Assembly: GCA_030066985.1 (NCBI GenBank)
Contig: JASJAN010000005.1
Location: 62,001-126,000 of the forward strand
Reading direction: 5' to 3'
DNA: 64,000 nucleotides
DNA from: Desulfobacterales bacterium
GTDB lineage: Bacteria > Desulfobacterota > Desulfobacteria > Desulfobacterales > JAHEIW01
Within the stretch, counting starts at the first letter, position 1. Each line of letters begins with the position of its first letter. Below, piece by piece: positions 35,613 through 45,249 of this stretch. The notes beneath the pieces were generated by a model. It was not told the origin of the DNA and did no database searches. It saw only the letters and a program-made list of their open reading frames with translations. Both the position numbers and the translations under genes were made by a program.

Positions 35613-36803
35613 TTACATTTTAGCGATGGTATGGGGAACATCGGTATTGACCAGCGTTGAGGCGATACTATCCAAGAAGGCCCTCCCCCGCCGCGTTAAG
35701 GCGACGTGTGTCGCGCCCGCTTTCAGATACTTTTTGTTGACCAAATCAGCGATGACGTCTTTAAAGGTCTGTAAGAAATTATATCCAAATTTTTCTTCAA
35801 ACCGGATGAGATCTATTCCCTGCGTCATTCGCAGACCCAGGTAGATGGCCTCAATCAATACTTGCTCTGAAGTGAGCCCCTCTGTTTCGGCGACCGGTGT
35901 TTGACCGGATTCAACAGCTGCAAGATAACGGTCAATGCCTGATAGATTCCAGTAACGCTGAGAGCCGCGAAACGAATGTGCTGAAGGCCCCAATCCGATA
36001 TAGGGCGACCGGGTCCAGTATTTTATATTGTGCCTCGATACGTTGGTTTCCAGACCCTCCTGCTGCCTGGCAAAATTGGATATCTCATATTGAACAAAGG
36101 CGTTGTCTTCCAAAAATTCAACCGTCGTCTCAAATAATCCGCGCCCCTGATCATCAGAAAGCGGTTGCAATCGGCCGCATATTAAATCCCGCTGCAGGGG
36201 GGTCCCTTTTTCATAGGTGAGCATGTAACAGGATAGATGAGTTGGTTCGTATGCAATGGCCTGCTCCAGGTCTGCGAGCCAATCCGCTCTGCTCTGCTCC
36301 GGCAGGCCGTAAATCAAGTCAAGTCCGGTATTTGCAAATCCCGCCTGTTTCGCCTCGTTTATGGCTTTGCGCGCCTCGCTGGCGGTGTGGATGCGACCTA
36401 AAAATTCCAGGTTGTTTTGATTAAACGATTGTACCCCAATATGGATACGGTTTATGCCTGCCTGTTGATAACCCCTCAGTTTTTCAACGGTTGCAGTTCC
36501 GGGATTGACTTCAATAGTGATTTCGGAATCAGCCTGAAATGGATATTTCTGGAAACTGGCAGTTACAATCCTGTCGATATCTTGATACGCAAAGACGGAT
36601 GGGGTCCCACCGCCGATATAAAGCGTATCAAAGCAAAGCCCCTCAGCTGCAACCATTTCCATCTCAGTCAGCAGCGCTTCCAGAAACCGCGGCGTTATCG
36701 ACAGGTCGGTCTGTGAATAAAAATCACAATAGGGGCATTTGCGCTCACAAAACGGGATGTGAACGTACAATCCCGCATTGCTACTCTGTGTTGTTATGTC
36801 CAT
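35613..36803 (-). CDS. hemW: HemW-type radical SAM haem chaperone
   Basis: Radical SAM family protein related to HemN; HemW binds and transfers haem rather than decarboxylating coproporphyrinogen. 396 residues from ATG 36803 (MDITTQSSNAGLYVHIPFCE). Cys19, Cys23 and Cys26 form CERKCPYC, followed by Phe as in HemW (HemN has an extra Cys at CXXXCXXCXC). GGGTPS, GVQSFN and the C-terminal HemN-C domain are present. The frame extends 58 codons further up, but that part is the long palindrome at 36870 and is not coding. Possible link to the haem-containing phosphatase at 29453 is speculative. Confidence 0.88.
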   Translation of the reverse strand: MDITTQSSNAGLYVHIPFCERKCPYCDFYSQTDLSITPRFLEALLTEMEMVAAEGLCFDTLYIGGGTPSVFAYQDIDRIVTASFQKYPFQADSEITIEVNPGTATVEKLRGYQQAGINRIHIGVQSFNQNNLEFLGRIHTASEARKAINEAKQAGFANTGLDLIYGLPEQSRADWLADLEQAIAYEPTHLSCYMLTYEKGTPLQRDLICGRLQPLSDDQGRGLFETTVEFLEDNAFVQYEISNFARQQEGLETNVSRHNIKYWTRSPYIGLGPSAHSFRGSQRYWNLSGIDRYLAAVESGQTPVAETEGLTSEQVLIEAIYLGLRMTQGIDLIRFEEKFGYNFLQTFKDVIADLVNKKYLKAGATHVALTRRGRAFLDSIASTLVNTDVPHTIAKM

Positions 36804-36869
36804 CAGAATTAACAGATTAGAATAATGATGTATTTTCTTTTTTGAGATGAGGTGTTTGTAATAATTAAG

Positions 36870-37016
36870 TAGAATTGACTTTAAAATGTTAGATCTTGTT
36901 CGATAGCGCGACAAAATTCGATTCAAAAGTGGAGCGTACACGGTAGTACGTGAGCATTTTGAATCGAATTTTAACAAAGCTATCGGGCAAGAGATGACGG
37001 TTTAAAGCCAATTCTA
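36870..37016 (-). repeat. Long near-palindrome at the HIT-gene stop codon (copy B)
   Basis: 147 bp. Outer arms 36870-36885 and 37001-37016 match at 15 of 16 positions (TAGAATTG.CTTTAAA); the right arm includes the stop TAG (37014-37016). Middle arms CGATAGC/GCTATCG, inner perfect 16-bp arms AAAATTCGATTCAAAA/TTTTGAATCGAATTTT, and a centre GCGTACACGGTAGTACGTGAGC. The centre is shared almost base for base with copy C at 61507. Confidence 0.88.
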
Positions 37017-37343
37017 ACGCCAGCCGCCTATGAGGTGTAGGTGAAGGTGAAAAATCACCTGCCCCCCTCCCTTTTCAACATTGTACAATAGCTTGTATCC
37101 GGACTTTGAAACACCGTGTTCCTTGGCCATATCCCGAGCCACCATTATCAGCTCTGAGAGAATTTCATGATTGTCGCCGGTCAGATCATTAATGCTTCTA
37201 ATATGCTTTTTGGGCACAAACAGCAGATGCACCGGCGCATGGGGATTAATGTCTTTGAACACCACCAATGTGTCGGTTTCGTGTAATATTTCCGTATCGG
37301 TCTGACCGTGGGCGATGCGGCAAAAAATACAGTCCTTTTCCAT
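37014..37343 (-). CDS. HIT family protein (HinT-like)
   Basis: 109-residue nucleotide-binding hydrolase of the histidine-triad superfamily, HinT branch (nucleoside phosphoramidate hydrolysis). N-terminal CIFCRIAHGQTDTEILHET, substrate loop NPHAPVHLLFVPKKHI, and the active triad HLHLHLIGG near the C-terminus. AGGAGG precedes ATG 37343. Its stop codon is the end of the long palindrome, and it lies between hemW and aat, all on the minus strand. Confidence 0.95.
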   Translation of the reverse strand: MEKDCIFCRIAHGQTDTEILHETDTLVVFKDINPHAPVHLLFVPKKHIRSINDLTGDNHEILSELIMVARDMAKEHGVSKSGYKLLYNVEKGGGQVIFHLHLHLIGGWR

Positions 37344-37496
37344 TCTGAAAGTGCCTCCTTTTTTTGGCGTTCAGCATTTCAAGGGATATTTGCAAACCAA
37401 TGTTCGAAATTGCCATCTAAATGGAATATCAGGTTCCTGTCAAGAGATTCTGATTGCAAGGTAGCATATATAGATCATCACAACCCTGAGGCGGGT

Positions 37497-38210
37497 TTAA
37501 TGTATACGGATATCAGCCGTCGCCGGATCGGAAAATGACCAGCGACCCTTTTGGGTGGGAGATTTTAAGGATATCGCCAGTTCTTCAAGAAACCGAGCAC
37601 GCGGGATTTCAAACGCGCCAAAGCTTAGCAAATGGGAGGTGGTAACTTGGCAATCTATCAACGCAAAGTTTAATTTTTGCAAGTATTTTACCAGACTAAC
37701 AAAGGCCACCTTGGATGCATTGCTGATACGCGTGAACATGGATTCTCCAAAAAAACACCTGCCGATTGAAACCCCGTAGAGACCGCCGGCCAATTCATCG
37801 CCTAACCATGCTTCAACCGAATGCGCCAGCCCCGATTTATGCAGTTGGCAGTAAGCTTCAATCATTTCATCAAGAATCCAGGTGCCTTCATGGGTTTCAG
37901 TCCGGCTGCGGGCGCAGGCGGTGATCACATCTTTAAACGCCTGATCCATCGTCAATTCAAAATCGCCTTTGTTAATCGTCTTTTTCAAAGATTTTGAAAT
38001 CTTGAGCTGATCCGGATACAAGATGAGGCGCGGATCGGGTGACCACCACATGATGGGTTCGTTTTCAGAGTACCACGGGAATATGCCCATGCGATAGGCC
38101 AACAGCAAACGCTCCTGGCTTAGATCGCCGCCAACGGCCAACAGACCGCCCCGGGCAGCCAGTGTGGGGGAAGGGAAAATAAGTTCATCTGATAGAAGGT
38201 AAACAGGCAT
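37497..38210 (-). CDS. aat: Leucyl/phenylalanyl-tRNA--protein transferase
   Basis: Adds Leu or Phe from aminoacyl-tRNA to N-terminal Arg or Lys, creating N-degrons. 237 residues, the GNAT-like family length. Signatures: PSPTLAARGGLLAVGGDLS, LAYRMGIFPWYSENEPIMWWSPDPR, THEGTWI, and GESMFTRISNASKVAF. Located 90 bp downstream of clpA on the same strand; with clpS next to clpA this forms a complete N-degron module (transferase, adaptor, unfoldase). Confidence 0.95.
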   Translation of the reverse strand: MPVYLLSDELIFPSPTLAARGGLLAVGGDLSQERLLLAYRMGIFPWYSENEPIMWWSPDPRLILYPDQLKISKSLKKTINKGDFELTMDQAFKDVITACARSRTETHEGTWILDEMIEAYCQLHKSGLAHSVEAWLGDELAGGLYGVSIGRCFFGESMFTRISNASKVAFVSLVKYLQKLNFALIDCQVTTSHLLSFGAFEIPRARFLEELAISLKSPTQKGRWSFSDPATADIRIH

Positions 38211-38300
38211 TCAATTGAGTCAATTGGTTAAATAGTCATTGCACAACAAATCATGAGGTTTGCGTGCAGATGACAAATGGTAGTGTTACCAATTAACAAA

Positions 38301-40544
38301 TTAACCATAATTGAAGGTTAGCTGGTCGTCTGCCAGATCAAGAGACACCAGACCACCGTTTTGAAGGTCTCCAAACAAAATAGCATCGGAGAGCTTATCT
38401 TTGATTTCCATCTGGATGACCCGACCGAGGGGTCTGGCACCATAGGTCGGATCATGGCCTTTTTCAGCCAGCCAGGTGCGTACCGCAGGAGAAATGGTCA
38501 AGGCCACCTTTTTGATGGCCAGTTGCTGGTTGAGCTCGGCGACAAATTTATCGACGATCATTTCCATGATTTCTAAATCCAATGCATTGAAGGTAATCGT
38601 TTCATCTAACCGATTCCTGAATTCAGGGCTGAAGAGTTTTTCAATGGCCTTTTTGCCCTTGGACTGTGCATCTTTGTGGGTCTGACCGAAACCAATATTG
38701 GCCGCACTCATCTCTCTTGAACCGGCATTGGAGGTCATCATTAAAATCACGTTTCGAAAATCCGCCTTGCGACCGTTGTTGTCGGTTAAAGTAGCATGGT
38801 CCATGACCTGAAGTAAGATGTTAAACAGATCCGGGTGCGCCTTTTCAATCTCATCCAATAACAGCACACTATGGGGGTGTTTGCGAATACCGTCGGTTAA
38901 CAACCCGCCCTGGTCAAATCCGATATAACCGGGTGGTGCCCCGATCAGGCGTGCGACGGCATGTTTTTCCATGTACTCGCTCATGTCAAATCGCATAAAC
39001 TCGACGCCCAGAATGCGCGCTACCTGCAGGGACACTTCGGTTTTACCGACACCTGTGGGACCGGTGAACAGAAAACAGCCTACAGGGCGTTCGGGTGATC
39101 CGAGGCCTGCCCGCGAGCGCTTAATGGAGGTCACCAGCGCCCTGATGGCATCTTCCTGGCCAAACACCACCTTTTTTAATCCATCTTCCAGGTTTTCAAG
39201 CTTGGTGCGATCCGATGTGGAAACACTTTGGGTTGGCACGCGCGCCATTTTGGCGATAATTTTCTCGATATCAGCCGGATTAATCTTTTTGCGCCGCGTT
39301 GACCCGGAAAGCCGAATAAACGCGCCGGCTTCGTCAATCACGTCGATGGCTTTGTCCGGCAAAAAACGATCTCGCAGGTATTTGGTGGACAATTCAGCAG
39401 CGGTCTTCAACGCCGCATCGGTGTAAGCAATTCCGTGATGCTCCTCATAGCGGGATCGCAGCCCCTTGAGTATTTGAACCGTCTCTGAGACGGGTGGTTC
39501 CATGATTTCAATTTTTTCGAATCGTCGTGAAAGGGCGCGATCTTTTTCAAAATGGTTTTTGAACTCTTCAAAGGTCGATGAACCGATGCAACGGATTTCA
39601 CCGCTGGCCAGAACCGGTTTCAGAATATTGGAAGCATCCATTGAACCGCTGCTGGTGGCCCCAGCACCGACAATGGTATGAATCTCGTCAATAAACAGAA
39701 TGGCTTTAGATTTCTTCTGCAACTCAGCGATAACGCCTTTAAGACGCTGCTCAAAATCGCCCCGGAATTTGGTGCCGGCTAACAGCCCCCCCAGATCCAG
39801 GGAAAAAATTTCCATATCCTTGAGCAGGTCTGGGACCTCCCCTTTCTGAATTTTCTGAGCAAGACCTTCGGCCATTGCCGTTTTGCCCACACCGGGGTCA
39901 CCGACAAAGACAGGATTGTTTTTCCGCCTGCGGCAGAGCACCTGCATGGTGCGCTCTAATTCGGTTTTTCGGCCGATCAGGGGGTCCAGTTTGTTGGCAG
40001 CAGCCAGCTCGATGAGATTGAGAGTAAATTGTTCCAAAGGATTGGCTTGTCGCCGGCGATCCTTTTCTTCTTTGCCGGGTCTGACCAATCCACCGGGGCT
40101 GTCGCCAAATGAATCTTTGGAAATATTGTGCGAGATATAATTGAGCACATCCAGGCGCGTGATGCCTTCGGAGCTTAAAAAATACTCGGCGTGCGAATCT
40201 TTTTCGAGAAAAATGGAGGCCAAAACATCCGCAACGGCCACTTCCTGCTTCTCGGCTGATCGCGCATGGTTGACGGCCCGCTGGATAACTCGCTGAAACC
40301 CGATGGTCTGCTGCAGCACATAGTCATTGCCTTCCGGGATACGCTCAATTTTTTCTTGAAAAAAGTTTTCAAGCGCATCCAGAAGATTTTCAACATCGCC
40401 GCCGCAGTTTTCGACGATTTCAACCCCGTTGGGATCGTTGAGAATGGCAAATAAAATATGTTCGATACTGACGTATTCGTGGCGTCTTTTTTTGGCTTCC
40501 TTGACGGCAAATCCGAGTGTTGCGCTGAGTTCCTTGCTGATCAT
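38301..40544 (-). CDS. clpA: ATP-dependent Clp unfoldase ClpA
   Basis: AAA+ unfoldase that feeds substrates to ClpP. 747 residues. N-domain with double Clp repeat (1-145), first AAA module with Walker [11 protein letters not shown] and Walker [11 protein letters not shown], second with [11 protein letters not shown] and [11 protein letters not shown], and C-terminal D2-small. The IGL/IGF loop for ClpP docking is visible as NIGFGQ. The ClpB middle coiled coil is absent, which separates ClpA from ClpB. ATG is 3 bp past the clpS stop, so translation is probably coupled. Confidence 0.95.
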   Translation of the reverse strand: MISKELSATLGFAVKEAKKRRHEYVSIEHILFAILNDPNGVEIVENCGGDVENLLDALENFFQEKIERIPEGNDYVLQQTIGFQRVIQRAVNHARSAEKQEVAVADVLASIFLEKDSHAEYFLSSEGITRLDVLNYISHNISKDSFGDSPGGLVRPGKEEKDRRRQANPLEQFTLNLIELAAANKLDPLIGRKTELERTMQVLCRRRKNNPVFVGDPGVGKTAMAEGLAQKIQKGEVPDLLKDMEIFSLDLGGLLAGTKFRGDFEQRLKGVIAELQKKSKAILFIDEIHTIVGAGATSSGSMDASNILKPVLASGEIRCIGSSTFEEFKNHFEKDRALSRRFEKIEIMEPPVSETVQILKGLRSRYEEHHGIAYTDAALKTAAELSTKYLRDRFLPDKAIDVIDEAGAFIRLSGSTRRKKINPADIEKIIAKMARVPTQSVSTSDRTKLENLEDGLKKVVFGQEDAIRALVTSIKRSRAGLGSPERPVGCFLFTGPTGVGKTEVSLQVARILGVEFMRFDMSEYMEKHAVARLIGAPPGYIGFDQGGLLTDGIRKHPHSVLLLDEIEKAHPDLFNILLQVMDHATLTDNNGRKADFRNVILMMTSNAGSREMSAANIGFGQTHKDAQSKGKKAIEKLFSPEFRNRLDETITFNALDLEIMEMIVDKFVAELNQQLAIKKVALTISPAVRTWLAEKGHDPTYGARPLGRVIQMEIKDKLSDAILFGDLQNGGLVSLDLADDQLTFNYG

Positions 40545-40547
40545 GAT

Positions 40548-40862
40548 TTACTCTCTTTCAATGGTGCATTTCAACGGAAAGCCTCTTTCACGCGCGAGCG
40601 CTTCAACCGTATTGACTTTGGTTTCCGCTACTTCAAATGGATATATTCCACACAGTCCGAACCCGTTACGGTGTACGTTTAACATAATCTGGGTTGCGTC
40701 AGTGACCGATTTATTAAACACAAACCTGAGCACTTCAACGACAAAATCCATGGTGGTGTAGTCATCGTTCAAAAGCAGAACCTTATACATGGGTGGTTCC
40801 TTAACCTTCTGCTCTTTCTTTGAACGAACACTTTCTTCCAACTCAGTATTAAAGTCACCCAT
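40548..40862 (-). CDS. clpS: ClpS adaptor protein
   Basis: N-degron adaptor that hands substrates with bulky hydrophobic N-termini to ClpA. 104 residues from ATG 40862 ([10 protein letters not shown]); the frame opens ten codons earlier at a TTG. Core [23 protein letters not shown] holds the substrate-pocket residues (Asn-Asp-Asp, Met), with [20 protein letters not shown] after it. First gene of clpS-clpA. Confidence 0.95.
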   Translation of the reverse strand: MGDFNTELEESVRSKKEQKVKEPPMYKVLLLNDDYTTMDFVVEVLRFVFNKSVTDATQIMLNVHRNGFGLCGIYPFEVAETKVNTVEALARERGFPLKCTIERE

Positions 40863-40934
40863 AGAAACACTCTCTGAAGAATTACGCCCCAATGCCCTGC
40901 AGAGTGCAATTCAAGGTGCCATAATCGTCGGATT

Positions 40935-40983
40935 CAGACTATAGTCTGCAAGTATAATAATCATCTGAATCATTGCTTGTAAA
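40935..40983 (-). promoter_or_regulatory. clpS promoter with a palindrome over the start site
   Basis: Minus strand TTTACA (40983-40978), 18-nt spacer, TATTAT (40959-40954). A perfect 14-bp palindrome CAGACTATAGTCTG (40935-40948) falls at the predicted transcription start, an operator position. Regulator unknown. Confidence 0.5.
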
Positions 40984-41013
40984 GGGTCACAAAAAATTTT
41001 GTTTTGAAAGTGC

Positions 41014-43539
41014 TTAGCGACCGCAACATTTTTTGTATTTCTTACCACTGCCACAAGGACAGGGCGCATTCCGACCGACCTTTTTGGCTTTTCGCTGGGC
41101 TGGTTTTGGCTTAGCGGGCCCCTCTCCCCCTGAAAAGGACAGTTTCTGTTCTTTGGGTGCCCGGAGGTCATCAATCTTTTTAGGCTCTTCGATCTGGATG
41201 CGAAACAATATCCCCAGGGTTTCTTCTTTTACCCGGGCAATCATCTCATTAAACATCTCAAAGCCTTCCTTTTTATAAACCAGCAACGGATTCTGCTGGG
41301 CGTAGCCTCTCAGGCCGATACCTTCTTTCAGATGGTCCATAGACAGCAGATGATCCTTCCAAAGATTGTCAACGGTCTGCAGCATCACCACGCGCTCCAA
41401 TTGCCGAAAATCCTCTGATCCGATGGCTGCTTCACGTTCGTTGTAAAGCGATTGGGCACCTTCAAAAATCAAACCCGCCAGTCCCTCTTGTCCGAGGTCC
41501 TCCAGCGCGTCCTCGCCATCAACATTCAGATAAAAATTGAACTGTTTAAAGGCGGCGCTCCGAATCGCCTTTAAATCCCATTCTCCAGATACGACTTCTT
41601 CGCCAAACATTTCAGCAGCGATATCTTCGGCTTTTTCTCGAATCATCTCAATGATAACGGGTTTTAAGCTTTTTCCGTCTAAGGCTTCGCGGCGTTGCCG
41701 ATAGATAACTTCCCGCTGCTGATTCATAACATCATCATATTCAAGCAGCTGTTTGCGAATTTCAAAATTGTGCCCCTCAACACGGCCCTGCGCATTTTCA
41801 ATCGCGCGGCTGATCATATTGTGCTCGATCGGTTCGCCATCGGGCATACCCAGCTTTTCCATAATTCCGGTGATGCGCTCACCGCCGAAAATCCGCAGCA
41901 AGTCATCTTCTAGAGCCAAGTAAAATCGTGAAGACCCGGGATCGCCCTGTCTGCCGGAACGTCCCCGCAGCTGGTTGTCGATTCGGCGACTTTCATGGCG
42001 CTCAGTGCCGATAATATGCAACCCGCCAACATCGGTTACACCATCGCCCAGAACAATATCCGTGCCGCGTCCGGCCATGTTCGTTGAAATGGTGACAGAG
42101 CCTGGTTGCCCGGCCATAGCGATGATCTCGGCTTCTTTTTCATGATTTTTGGCATTCAGCACCGAATGATTGATGCCTTTTTTCTTTAGCTTCTTGCTCA
42201 GGTTTTCGGAAACATCTATCGATATCGTGCCGACCAGAACCGGTTGGCCCTTGGCGTTCAATTCCTTAATTTCATCTAAGACTGCATCAAACTTTTCTTT
42301 ACGCGTTTTGTAAATCGCATCTGGAAAATCATCCCGAATCATCGGCATGTTGGTAGGAATCACCATTACATCCAGATCATAAATCTTTTTGAACTCGGCC
42401 GCCTCGGTATCGGCGGTGCCGGTCATGCCGGCGAGCTTGTCGTACATGCGGAAATAATTTTGAAAGGTGATTGTGGCCAACGTCTGGTTTTCATTTTCAA
42501 TTTTTACGCCCTCTTTGGCCTCCAGGGCCTGGTGCAGCCCTTCGCTGTAACGACGGCCCGGCATCAGGCGACCGGTAAATTCGTCAACGATGATCACTTC
42601 GCCATCTTTGACGATGTAATCCACGTCACGCTTGAACAAGGTATGCGCTTTCAATGCCTGGTTGATATGGTGCAGCAATTCGATGTAGCGCGGATCGTAG
42701 AGGTTATCCACTTTCAGCAACTGCTCACATCGGGCAACACCATCTTCGCTAAGAGTTGCCGAGCGCGCTTTTTCGTCGATCCTGTAATGCTGATCGGCGG
42801 AAAGCCTCGGAATCAGACCGTTTACCTGATAATAAAGATCGGTAGACTTTTCAGCCGGACCAGAAATAATCAATGGCGTTCGCGCTTCATCGATCAGAAT
42901 GCTGTCAACCTCATCAACAATGGCAAAATTATGATGCGGCTGGACCAGTGATTTGTGGTCAAATTTCATGTTGTCCCTGAGGTAATCAAAACCAAACTCG
43001 TTGTTGGTCCCATAGGTGATGTCAGCAGCGTAAGCCGCCAGGCGCTCGGCATCATCCAATCCATGGACGATGGTGCCCATTGATAAACCCAGAAACTGAT
43101 AGATGTGACCCATCCATTCGGTATCCCGTCGGGCCAAATAATCGTTGACTGTAACAATATGCACGCCTTTTCCGGTCAGCGCATTTAGATACGCCGGTAA
43201 CGTCGCCACCAGTGTCTTGCCCTCACCGGTTTTCATTTCTGCGATCTTGCCTTCATGCAGCACGATGCCCCCGATCAACTGGACATCAAAGTGTCGCATG
43301 TTCAAAGTCCTTAAGGATGCTTCTCTGACAGCCGCAAAGGCCTCCGGCAACAGGTCGTTAAGGGATTCGCCCTGATCAATGCGCTCTTTGAATTTGGCTG
43401 TCTGCGCTTTGAGTTCATCGTCACTCATGGCCTGAACAGCCGGTTCAAGGGCATTGATCCGTTCAACCTGAGGCTGAATCCGCTTTATTTCCCGTTCGTT
43501 TTTACTGCCGAAAACTTTTGTTAATGCGTTAAGTATCAT
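41014..43539 (-). CDS. secA: Preprotein translocase ATPase SecA
   Basis: Motor ATPase of Sec export. 841 residues. Walker [20 protein letters not shown]-type box [17 protein letters not shown], preprotein cross-linking domain (about residues 220-370), helicase motif [23 protein letters not shown], and a C-terminal zinc-binding tail [13 protein letters not shown] (SecB/phospholipid interaction). All expected motors and the SEC-C tail are intact. Transcribed leftward, the M23 peptidase being upstream on the same strand 275 bp away. Confidence 0.97.
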   Translation of the reverse strand: MILNALTKVFGSKNEREIKRIQPQVERINALEPAVQAMSDDELKAQTAKFKERIDQGESLNDLLPEAFAAVREASLRTLNMRHFDVQLIGGIVLHEGKIAEMKTGEGKTLVATLPAYLNALTGKGVHIVTVNDYLARRDTEWMGHIYQFLGLSMGTIVHGLDDAERLAAYAADITYGTNNEFGFDYLRDNMKFDHKSLVQPHHNFAIVDEVDSILIDEARTPLIISGPAEKSTDLYYQVNGLIPRLSADQHYRIDEKARSATLSEDGVARCEQLLKVDNLYDPRYIELLHHINQALKAHTLFKRDVDYIVKDGEVIIVDEFTGRLMPGRRYSEGLHQALEAKEGVKIENENQTLATITFQNYFRMYDKLAGMTGTADTEAAEFKKIYDLDVMVIPTNMPMIRDDFPDAIYKTRKEKFDAVLDEIKELNAKGQPVLVGTISIDVSENLSKKLKKKGINHSVLNAKNHEKEAEIIAMAGQPGSVTISTNMAGRGTDIVLGDGVTDVGGLHIIGTERHESRRIDNQLRGRSGRQGDPGSSRFYLALEDDLLRIFGGERITGIMEKLGMPDGEPIEHNMISRAIENAQGRVEGHNFEIRKQLLEYDDVMNQQREVIYRQRREALDGKSLKPVIIEMIREKAEDIAAEMFGEEVVSGEWDLKAIRSAAFKQFNFYLNVDGEDALEDLGQEGLAGLIFEGAQSLYNEREAAIGSEDFRQLERVVMLQTVDNLWKDHLLSMDHLKEGIGLRGYAQQNPLLVYKKEGFEMFNEMIARVKEETLGILFRIQIEEPKKIDDLRAPKEQKLSFSGGEGPAKPKPAQRKAKKVGRNAPCPCGSGKKYKKCCGR

Positions 43540-43814
43540 TTCGTAAATGACTTTCTGATTCCATTGATTTAAAGAAAATGATCTCTTGGAGTGAATTATA
43601 CCAAATCTGAGGTATGTCTCAATAACAAAATCAGCTCAGGATGATTATCAGGATTGCTTCAAATATAATGGCGGTAAGCATCAGATGCAAGGGCAGCAGG
43701 TACATTCAATGTCGTGTTGGCGTATGCTATAGGCGGCCAGCAGGTAAAGCCGAGGGTGTACGGATAGTAGCGCCAACCGAATCAAAGATAGGGATAGAGG
43801 CCGCTGCGTGCGTA

Positions 43815-44753
43815 TCAGTTTAAGATGTACTTTGTTGGATTGACGGGAATACCGTTCAGACGCACTTCATAGTGCACATGGGGGCCAGTGCTGCGGCCGG
43901 TATTGCCAACCAGCGCAATGGGTTCCCAGCGTTTGACTTTTTCGCCGCGCTTTTTGAGAAACTTTTGGCAATGTCCGTAGCGGGTCACCATTCCGTGGCC
44001 ATGATCGACAACAATTGTTTGGCCCAGCAATCCCTTGCGTCCCACAAAAATGACCACACCATCAGCCGTCGCCATGATAGGAGTGCCTTCCCGCGCAGAG
44101 ATGTCGTGTCCTTGGTGAAATTCCCGCTGTCCGGTGAAAGGCGATCGCCGGAATCCGAATTTTGAGGTTACCCAGGACTTTTCGGCGCTTGAAATGGGAC
44201 GAATTGCAGGTGTAGAAGCCAAAAGGTTTTGCTGATCTTCAAGGGATTTGAGCAGGGATTCAAATTCATATTGCTGCTGAATTGAGGCCCGGTTGAGCTC
44301 ATCAATCTGCTCGTGCATATCACGTATTAAACCGGTGTGTTTTTCCATGAGGGGCAAACGCGCATCCAGGTCTTCAGGCACAGAGCCGCCGACACCGAAT
44401 ATATTGTTCGACTCGTTGGTTTTTTCGATATTGGCGATGATGCGAATTTTGGTTTCAAAATTGTTGAGCGCCACCAGTTTGCTTTTTAACGAATTGATCT
44501 CATTGGCAAACTCTTGAATCTGCTTGCGCTGGCTTTGAATTTCGCCCAGTTCACTGGTCAGATACACCTCACGTGACTCTAAGTGCTGGGTGGTATGTTT
44601 AAGCTGAAAATAATCGTAGACGACATAACCAAAAAGCGCAAAGCAGGCGAGTAGCAATACACCCGCCAATCGGATGACGGTTTTTGAGGCGCAGAATTGC
44701 TTAGCTGGCGCCCCGCTGTTGCTGAGAACAACAAAAGAAATTTTCTTTCGCAT
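43815..44753 (-). CDS. M23 family metallopeptidase (LytM domain), membrane-anchored
   Basis: 312 residues. One membrane helix near residues 27-47 (LAGVLLLACFALFGYVVYDY), then a coiled coil (about 55-105) and a second helical stretch, then a LytM domain (about 195-312). Zinc and catalytic motifs are complete: EFHQGHDISA (HxxxD) and GPHVHYEVRLNG (HxH). This predicts a periplasmic peptidoglycan endopeptidase rather than an EnvC-type degenerate activator. Upstream by 238 bp is a promoter-GEMM aptamer-terminator leader pointing at it, so cyclic dinucleotide control is likely, although a second promoter may lie closer (44892-44920). Confidence 0.92.
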   Translation of the reverse strand: MRKKISFVVLSNSGAPAKQFCASKTVIRLAGVLLLACFALFGYVVYDYFQLKHTTQHLESREVYLTSELGEIQSQRKQIQEFANEINSLKSKLVALNNFETKIRIIANIEKTNESNNIFGVGGSVPEDLDARLPLMEKHTGLIRDMHEQIDELNRASIQQQYEFESLLKSLEDQQNLLASTPAIRPISSAEKSWVTSKFGFRRSPFTGQREFHQGHDISAREGTPIMATADGVVIFVGRKGLLGQTIVVDHGHGMVTRYGHCQKFLKKRGEKVKRWEPIALVGNTGRSTGPHVHYEVRLNGIPVNPTKYILN

Positions 44754-44891
44754 AGCGGTATACCTTAAAACAGATTTTTAATTTGCCCTGGTTTTTTAAT
44801 ATTCCCCATTCAACCCCGTATACAACCCGGGAGCGATTGGAGCCAATGGGTATGAGTGAGACGGCTGGGCGACAGGCATTTTGGGATTGTT

Positions 44892-44920
44892 TGGTATCAT
44901 ATCCTCAGCAGGCCTGTCAA
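44892..44920 (-). promoter_or_regulatory. Weak candidate internal promoter for the M23 gene
   Basis: Minus strand TTGACA (44920-44915) followed after 16 nt by GATACC (44898-44893), the same -35/-10 pair as the lysS candidate. If real, it would drive the peptidase independently of the riboswitch. Confidence 0.3.
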
Positions 44921-44990
44921 GGCTGTTGGCGCCTATTGGTTTTGCGTTCAGTCAACCGTATCTTTTTTTCATACCCCAAAAGATCAAACG

Positions 44991-45032
44991 AAAAAAGAAC
45001 GCCTTTAGGCCTGATCACCCAAAAGCGTTCTC
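44991..45032 (-). terminator. Terminator of the GEMM riboswitch leader
   Basis: Minus strand GAACGC (45030-45025), 22-nt loop with extra pairing CTTT/AAAG, GCGTTC (45002-44997), then TTTTTT. It sits 9 nt after the aptamer P1 helix, the usual place for an expression platform. Confidence 0.8.
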
Positions 45033-45041
45033 GTTAAGCAA

Positions 45042-45126
45042 TATTGGCAACCTGGCAGTCTTAGCCGCTTGGCTTTAGACCCATGGTTTTGCGCCGCCAT
45101 CTTTCGGTGACTTTGCCCTTTCAATA
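45042..45126 (-). ncRNA. GEMM (cyclic di-GMP-I class) riboswitch aptamer
   Basis: Minus-strand RNA with the conserved GEMM landmarks in order: AGGGCAAA, a hairpin capped by GAAA (CACC-GAAA-GATGG), GGCGCAAAACCATGGGTCT, a second hairpin GCC-AAGC-GGC, then CTGCCAGGTTGCC. P1 is TATTG/CAATA (ends 45122-45126 and 45042-45046). Known GEMM RNAs bind c-di-GMP or, with altered specificity residue, 3',3'-cGAMP; which ligand applies here is not decided. Promoter directly upstream, terminator directly downstream. Confidence 0.88.
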
Positions 45127-45146
45127 AACAAAATTGTCCTAAAAAC

Positions 45147-45175
45147 AATATATTAGGGTGCAATTTATTTGTCAA
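45147..45175 (-). promoter_or_regulatory. Strong promoter of the GEMM riboswitch transcript
   Basis: Minus strand TTGACA (45175-45170), 17-nt spacer, TATATT (45152-45147); the predicted start near 45140 is about 14 nt before the aptamer. Confidence 0.8.
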
Positions 45176-45249
45176 TATATAAATAATCGTGTCTGGATTG
45201 TATATCGGCTTGTAGTCGGCAAACTTTAGCTTTTTTTACCGGTTGCCAA

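Noticed and set aside
36804-36977. N-terminal extension of HemW
   Set aside because: The extra 58 codons lie largely in the long palindrome; HemW normally starts just before the HIPFC motif.
44796-44900. 34-codon minus-strand frame between riboswitch and M23 gene
   Set aside because: AGGA is only 2-3 nt from the ATG and the product looks random.
44783-45037. 84-codon plus-strand frame
   Set aside because: Antisense to the riboswitch terminator and leader; no promoter or ribosome binding site.
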